A stretch of 8,642 bases of DNA from Thermoflexales bacterium (GTDB taxonomy: Bacteria; Chloroflexota; Anaerolineae; S140-20), in assembly GCA_015484715.1 (NCBI GenBank), contig WFUY01000207.1, positions 1 through 8,642 of the forward strand, in the 5' to 3' direction. This document shows positions 5,999-8,642 of this stretch, one piece after another (within the stretch, counting starts at the first letter, position 1; the number at the start of each line of letters is the position of its first letter). The notes under the pieces are model-generated. The model was not told the origin of the DNA. It made no database searches and saw nothing but the letters and a program-made list of their open reading frames with translations. Made by a program: the position numbers and the translations under genes.

Positions 5999-7345
5999 AT
6001 GCTCATCACCCACGGCAGGCTGATCACCTTTGGGGAGACGAACGAGATCATCGAGGAGGGCGCTCTCTACATCAAGGGAGACCGGATCGCCGACATTGGC
6101 CCTACGCGGACGTTGAAAGCCCGCTATCCCGAGGCCGAGGAGCTGAACGCCGGCGGTCAGTTGGTGATGCCCGGCCTTATCTGTGCCCACACCCATTTCT
6201 ACGGGGCCTTCGCCCGGGGGATGGCCCTTGTTGGCGAGCCTCCTCGCACCTTCCCGGAGGTCCTGGGCCGGCTCTGGTGGCCCCTGGACCGCTCGTTGCG
6301 GGACCTGGACGTCCGCTACAGCACCCTCGTCTGCCTGGCCGACGCCATTCGCCACGGTACGACGACGTTGATAGACCACCACGCCAGCCCCTACGCCGTC
6401 CACGGGGCGTTGGATCAGATCGCCGACGCCGTGGAGGAGGCCGGGGTGCGGGCTTGCCTCTGCTACGAGGTGAGCGACCGGGATGGGCCGGATCGGGCCC
6501 AGGAGGGCATTGACGAGAACGTCCGCTTCATCCGACGGGTGCAGCAGGGGGAGGCGTCGCCGCTGTTGGCGGCCACCTTTGGGCTGCACGCTTCCCTCAC
6601 CCTCTCCGATGAGACGCTGGCCGAGTGCGCAGCGGCCGGCGCCGAGTTGGGCGTCGGCTTCCACATCCACGTGGCCGAGGACCTAGCCGACCAGGAGGAC
6701 AGCCTGCGCAAGAGCGGCAAACGGGTTGTCGAGCGCCTCCAGGCAGCGGGCATCTTGGGCCCTCAGACCATCGCCGCCCACGCCGTCCACGTGGACGCAT
6801 GGGAGATGGCGATCCTGCGGGAGACGGGCACCTGGGTCAGTCACCAGCCCCGCTCCAACATGAACAACGGGGTGGGGGTGGCCGAGGTGCCCACGATGCT
6901 GCGCGGTGGGGTTCGCGTCGTGCTGGGCAACGATGGGTTCTCCAACAATATGTTCACGGAGATGAAGACGGCCTACCTGGTGCACAAGCTGCACCGGCGC
7001 GACCCTCGGGTGATGCCGGCCGATCAGGTGCTGGAGGTGGCGGTGGCGAACAACGCCCGGTTGGCCCGGCTCTTCTGGCCGGCTGCCCCTCTGGGAGAGC
7101 TCTCCGTTGGGGCCTACGCTGACGTCATCTTCGTGGACTATCATCCTTACACGCCCCTGACACCGGGGAACCTTCCCTGGCACATCATCTTCGGCGTGGA
7201 TGGCTCTCACGTGACGACGACCATCGTCGGAGGACAGGTGTTGATGCGGGATCGGGAGCTGTTGACCCTGGACGAGGCGGCCATCGCTGCCCGGGCGCGG
7301 GAACTGGCCCCGGCAGTCTGGGAGCGGTATCGGCAGCAGTTCTGA
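5999..7345 (+). CDS. ssnA: SsnA-type metal-dependent aminohydrolase (amidohydrolase superfamily)
   Basis: This 448-aa cytoplasmic enzyme belongs to the amidohydrolase superfamily, the cytosine/guanine/chlorotriazine deaminase group, which releases ammonia from N-heterocycles using a bound metal. Candidate metal and catalytic residues: His64 and His66 in CAHTHFYG, His224 and Glu227 in HIHVAED, His261 in AAHAVH, and Asp312 in GNDG. SsnA-like blocks are LWWPLDRSL, IDHHASP, RSNMNNGVG, and DGFSNNMFTEMK. E. coli SsnA has about 442 residues and sits in a purine-catabolism cluster; its exact substrate is not established. The ATG at 5999 is chosen for the GGAGGGGAG just upstream and because MLITHGRLITF begins the expected beta-sandwich domain. 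A GTG at 5825 would add 58 residues with no family resemblance. It is monocistronic by appearance, and no molybdenum-hydroxylase genes accompany it here. Confidence 0.88.
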   Translation: MLITHGRLITFGETNEIIEEGALYIKGDRIADIGPTRTLKARYPEAEELNAGGQLVMPGLICAHTHFYGAFARGMALVGEPPRTFPEVLGRLWWPLDRSLRDLDVRYSTLVCLADAIRHGTTTLIDHHASPYAVHGALDQIADAVEEAGVRACLCYEVSDRDGPDRAQEGIDENVRFIRRVQQGEASPLLAATFGLHASLTLSDETLAECAAAGAELGVGFHIHVAEDLADQEDSLRKSGKRVVERLQAAGILGPQTIAAHAVHVDAWEMAILRETGTWVSHQPRSNMNNGVGVAEVPTMLRGGVRVVLGNDGFSNNMFTEMKTAYLVHKLHRRDPRVMPADQVLEVAVANNARLARLFWPAAPLGELSVGAYADVIFVDYHPYTPLTPGNLPWHIIFGVDGSHVTTTIVGGQVLMRDRELLTLDEAAIAARARELAPAVWERYRQQF

Positions 7346-7354
7346 CGGCTAAGT

Positions 7355-7378
7355 GGGCCGGCCTAGGAGGATTGGCCC
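7355..7378 (+). terminator. Possible hairpin terminator after ssnA
   Basis: GGGCC (7355-7359) and GGCCC (7374-7378) can form a 5-bp GC stem 10 bases after the ssnA stop, followed only by GTTTGT. It lies immediately upstream of the next gene's -35 box. It is weak as an intrinsic terminator. Confidence 0.3.
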
Positions 7379-7380
7379 GT

Positions 7381-7409
7381 TTGTCCCAGGCTCCCTTGTG
7401 AGGTATAAT
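7381..7409 (+). promoter_or_regulatory. Promoter for the coiled-coil gene
   Basis: TTGTCC (7381-7386), 17 bases, then a perfect TATAAT (7404-7409). The -35, spacing and -10 are identical to those of the ssnA promoter, though this one lacks the TG extension. The leader would be about 64 nt. It can form a stem between GCCGCTCT and AGAGGGCGGC (about 7427-7450, two-base bulge) and a small CGCT-CGT-AGCG hairpin. GAGGAG at 7468-7473 lies 6 nt before the ATG. Confidence 0.7.
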
Positions 7410-7479
7410 CCGGGGACGGAAAGGTCGCCGCTCTGAGAAAGAGGGCGGCAACGCTCGTAGCGCGATTGAGGAGTTACCA

Positions 7480-8565
7480 ATGCCTCTGGAAACCATCCCT
7501 CTACCGCCTTCGTTGAAGGAGCGTCTAGGGGAAGAGGTCGCTCAGGAGTTGGCTCAATGGCTGACTGCGATGTGGGAAGCGCAGAGTGAGCGGCGGTGGC
7601 GCTCCTTGGAGGAAGGCCAGGATCAGTTGAAATCGGCCTTGGTTGCTCTCGCAGAGGCTCAGCGTCGGACCGAAGCCGGACTGCAGCGATTAGAGGTGGC
7701 TGTTGAGCAACTGGCGGAGGCGCAGCGCCGGACGGAAGGGCGGCTGGACCGGCTGGAGCAGGTTGTTGCTGAGCTGGCGGAGGCCCAGCGCCGGACCGAG
7801 GCGCGGCTGGACCGGCTGGAGCAGGTAGTCGCTGAGTTGGCAGAGGCCCAGCGCCGGACCGAGGCGCGGCTGGAGGAGCTGGCCAAAGCCCAGCAGCGGA
7901 CGGAAGCGCGGCTGGAGGAGCTGGCCAAAGCCCAGCAGCGGACGGAAGGGCGGCTGGACCGGCTGGAGGACGCTCTTGAGCGGCTGGCGGAGGCTCAGCA
8001 GCGGACGGAAGAGGAGATCCAGAAGCTGGCCGGAGTCCAGAGCGATATGCAGGCCACCATAGCAGCGATCAAGGGAAGCTTGCTGGAAATGGTATACCGT
8101 GAGCGGGCGGGAACCTATCTTGGCCCCTTCCTCCGGCGTGTCCAGGTCTTCGCCCCTTACAAGCTCGAGGACGAGGTAGGGCCGCACCTCACCTGGGAGG
8201 AGTTCCGCGAGTTCCTGCGGCTCGACTGGGTGGTGAAGGGACGGCCCCGGTGGGTGAAGGAGGCCCCCTGGGTCTGGTTGGCGATGGAGGTCTCCGCCGT
8301 GGTGGACCGCCACGATGTGGAGCGGGCGTTGAAGCGGGTCGCCCTTCTGCGGAAAGCCGGGCTGCTGGCGATGCCGGCCGTCGCCGGAGAGGAGGCGACG
8401 AAAGGGGCCGTGGACATGGCCGAGGACGAAGGGGTGGTCGTGGTTGTGGACGGCTGGGCTCGCTTCTGGGAGAAGGCCTGGGAGCAGGCCCAAAAGGAAG
8501 CGTCGAAGTCCGCGAAGGAGCGGGCCGGCGGAGGGGATGTCGGGCCGGAAGGTGCGGACGGTTGA
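7480..8565 (+). CDS. Coiled-coil protein with C-terminal PD-(D/E)XK nuclease-like domain
   Basis: This 361-aa protein is predicted cytoplasmic, with no signal or membrane segment. Residues about 45-190 form a long coiled coil built of near-identical units such as LAEAQRRTEARLDRLEQVV, i.e. 7-residue heptads. The C-terminal part (about 190-340) resembles the uncharacterised family of coiled-coil proteins carrying a PD-(D/E)XK-like fold (DUF3782/COG5493-like, from memory). A possible active-site set is Asp249 in RLDWVVKG and Glu270 in AMEVS. The lysine expected two residues later is Ser272, so cleavage activity is uncertain. A conserved-looking DRHDVERALKR helix and a VVVVVDG strand follow. The tail is rich in Lys/Ala/Gly. 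It has its own promoter and no functional link to its neighbours. Such genes are often multicopy in thermophilic Chloroflexota and cyanobacteria (recollection). Function unknown. Confidence 0.8.
   Translation: MPLETIPLPPSLKERLGEEVAQELAQWLTAMWEAQSERRWRSLEEGQDQLKSALVALAEAQRRTEAGLQRLEVAVEQLAEAQRRTEGRLDRLEQVVAELAEAQRRTEARLDRLEQVVAELAEAQRRTEARLEELAKAQQRTEARLEELAKAQQRTEGRLDRLEDALERLAEAQQRTEEEIQKLAGVQSDMQATIAAIKGSLLEMVYRERAGTYLGPFLRRVQVFAPYKLEDEVGPHLTWEEFREFLRLDWVVKGRPRWVKEAPWVWLAMEVSAVVDRHDVERALKRVALLRKAGLLAMPAVAGEEATKGAVDMAEDEGVVVVVDGWARFWEKAWEQAQKEASKSAKERAGGGDVGPEGADG
7714..7860 (+). repeat. In-frame 63-bp imperfect tandem repeats (three heptads each)
   Basis: Near-identical units begin at 7714 and 7777, with a third, partial unit at 7840 that diverges into the 42-bp array. 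The exact 63-bp (21-residue) step preserves the reading frame and the heptad register. Unit differences are mostly third-position or single substitutions, which points to recent duplication within the coiled-coil gene. Confidence 0.85.
7864..7947 (+). repeat. Perfect 42-bp tandem duplication inside the coiled-coil gene
   Basis: Bases 7864-7905 and 7906-7947 are identical and encode two copies of ARLEELAKAQQRTE, 14 residues or two heptads each. Identity at all 42 positions, silent ones included, indicates a very recent duplication or gene-conversion event and marks a likely site of length variation between strains. Confidence 0.9.
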
Positions 8566-8593
8566 GCGTCCTGGCGTGGCCGATCCCGCTTCT

Positions 8594-8638
8594 GGGGGAT
8601 AAGAGGCTGCCCCCGGCGGTGCAAGGGCTGTCGGCACC
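8594..8638 (+). terminator. Possible hairpins after the coiled-coil gene
   Basis: GGGGG (8594-8598) with CCCCC (8610-8614), then GGTGC (8618-8622) with GCACC (8634-8638), could form two short stems 29-73 bases after the stop. The window ends before any T-tract can be seen, so this is only a suggestion. Confidence 0.25.
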
Positions 8639-8642
8639 ACCG

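Noticed and set aside
7714..7947. Regular repeats considered as a CRISPR or noncoding satellite array
   Set aside because: Units are multiples of 21 bp, contiguous without spacers, and encode heptads in one open frame.
7690..8640. Long minus-strand open frame (316 aa) opposite the coiled-coil gene
   Set aside because: It mirrors the heptad repeats as low-complexity Leu/Pro/Gln-rich sequence and lacks start signals. The plus-strand gene has a promoter, ribosome binding site and sensible protein.

Overview
The window looks like a stretch of a high-GC bacterial chromosome. It is most likely from the Chloroflexota, possibly a thermophilic Anaerolineae-type lineage. This is inference from three things: the lipoprotein linker rich in Thr-Lys-Ala-Pro repeats, the strong GGAGG ribosome binding sites, and the coiled-coil/nuclease-like protein at the right end. 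No ribosomal RNA or other marker gene is present to confirm it. There are no tRNAs, insertion sequences, CRISPR arrays or phage genes.

Layout. (1) Bases 1-187 hold a perfect 28-bp palindrome, probably the end of an upstream transcription unit, then a promoter-like region. (2) Bases 188-4965 are a complete five-gene branched-chain-amino-acid-type (HAAT family) ABC importer in the order livK-livH-livM-livG-livF. The lipoprotein gene livK is separated from the permease and ATPase genes by a 133-bp gap with a strong hairpin. The other four genes are packed with 1-nt spacing or overlaps. (3) A convergent OmpR/PhoB-type response regulator on the minus strand (5052-5738) has no visible kinase partner. 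(4) Divergent from it is an SsnA-type metal-dependent aminohydrolase (5999-7345). It is read from a clear extended -10 promoter and preceded by a roughly 220-nt structured leader. (5) At 7480-8565 a separately promoted gene encodes a long heptad-repeat coiled coil followed by a PD-(D/E)XK-like domain whose usual lysine appears to be serine.

How the parts may work together: the importer takes up an amino acid, amide or other small nitrogen compound. The aminohydrolase next door belongs to a superfamily that deaminates purines, pyrimidines and triazines. The regulator between them could control either side. This physiological link rests on proximity only.

Points most worth checking: the paired ATPases appear to make one consensus and one doubly degenerate ATP site; the ssnA leader and the phased GTCC repeats in the divergent region; the identical TTGTCC-N17-TATAAT promoters of the last two genes; and the repeat-built coiled-coil protein with an unusual nuclease-like tail. 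I see no clear evidence of a wholly new multi-gene system.
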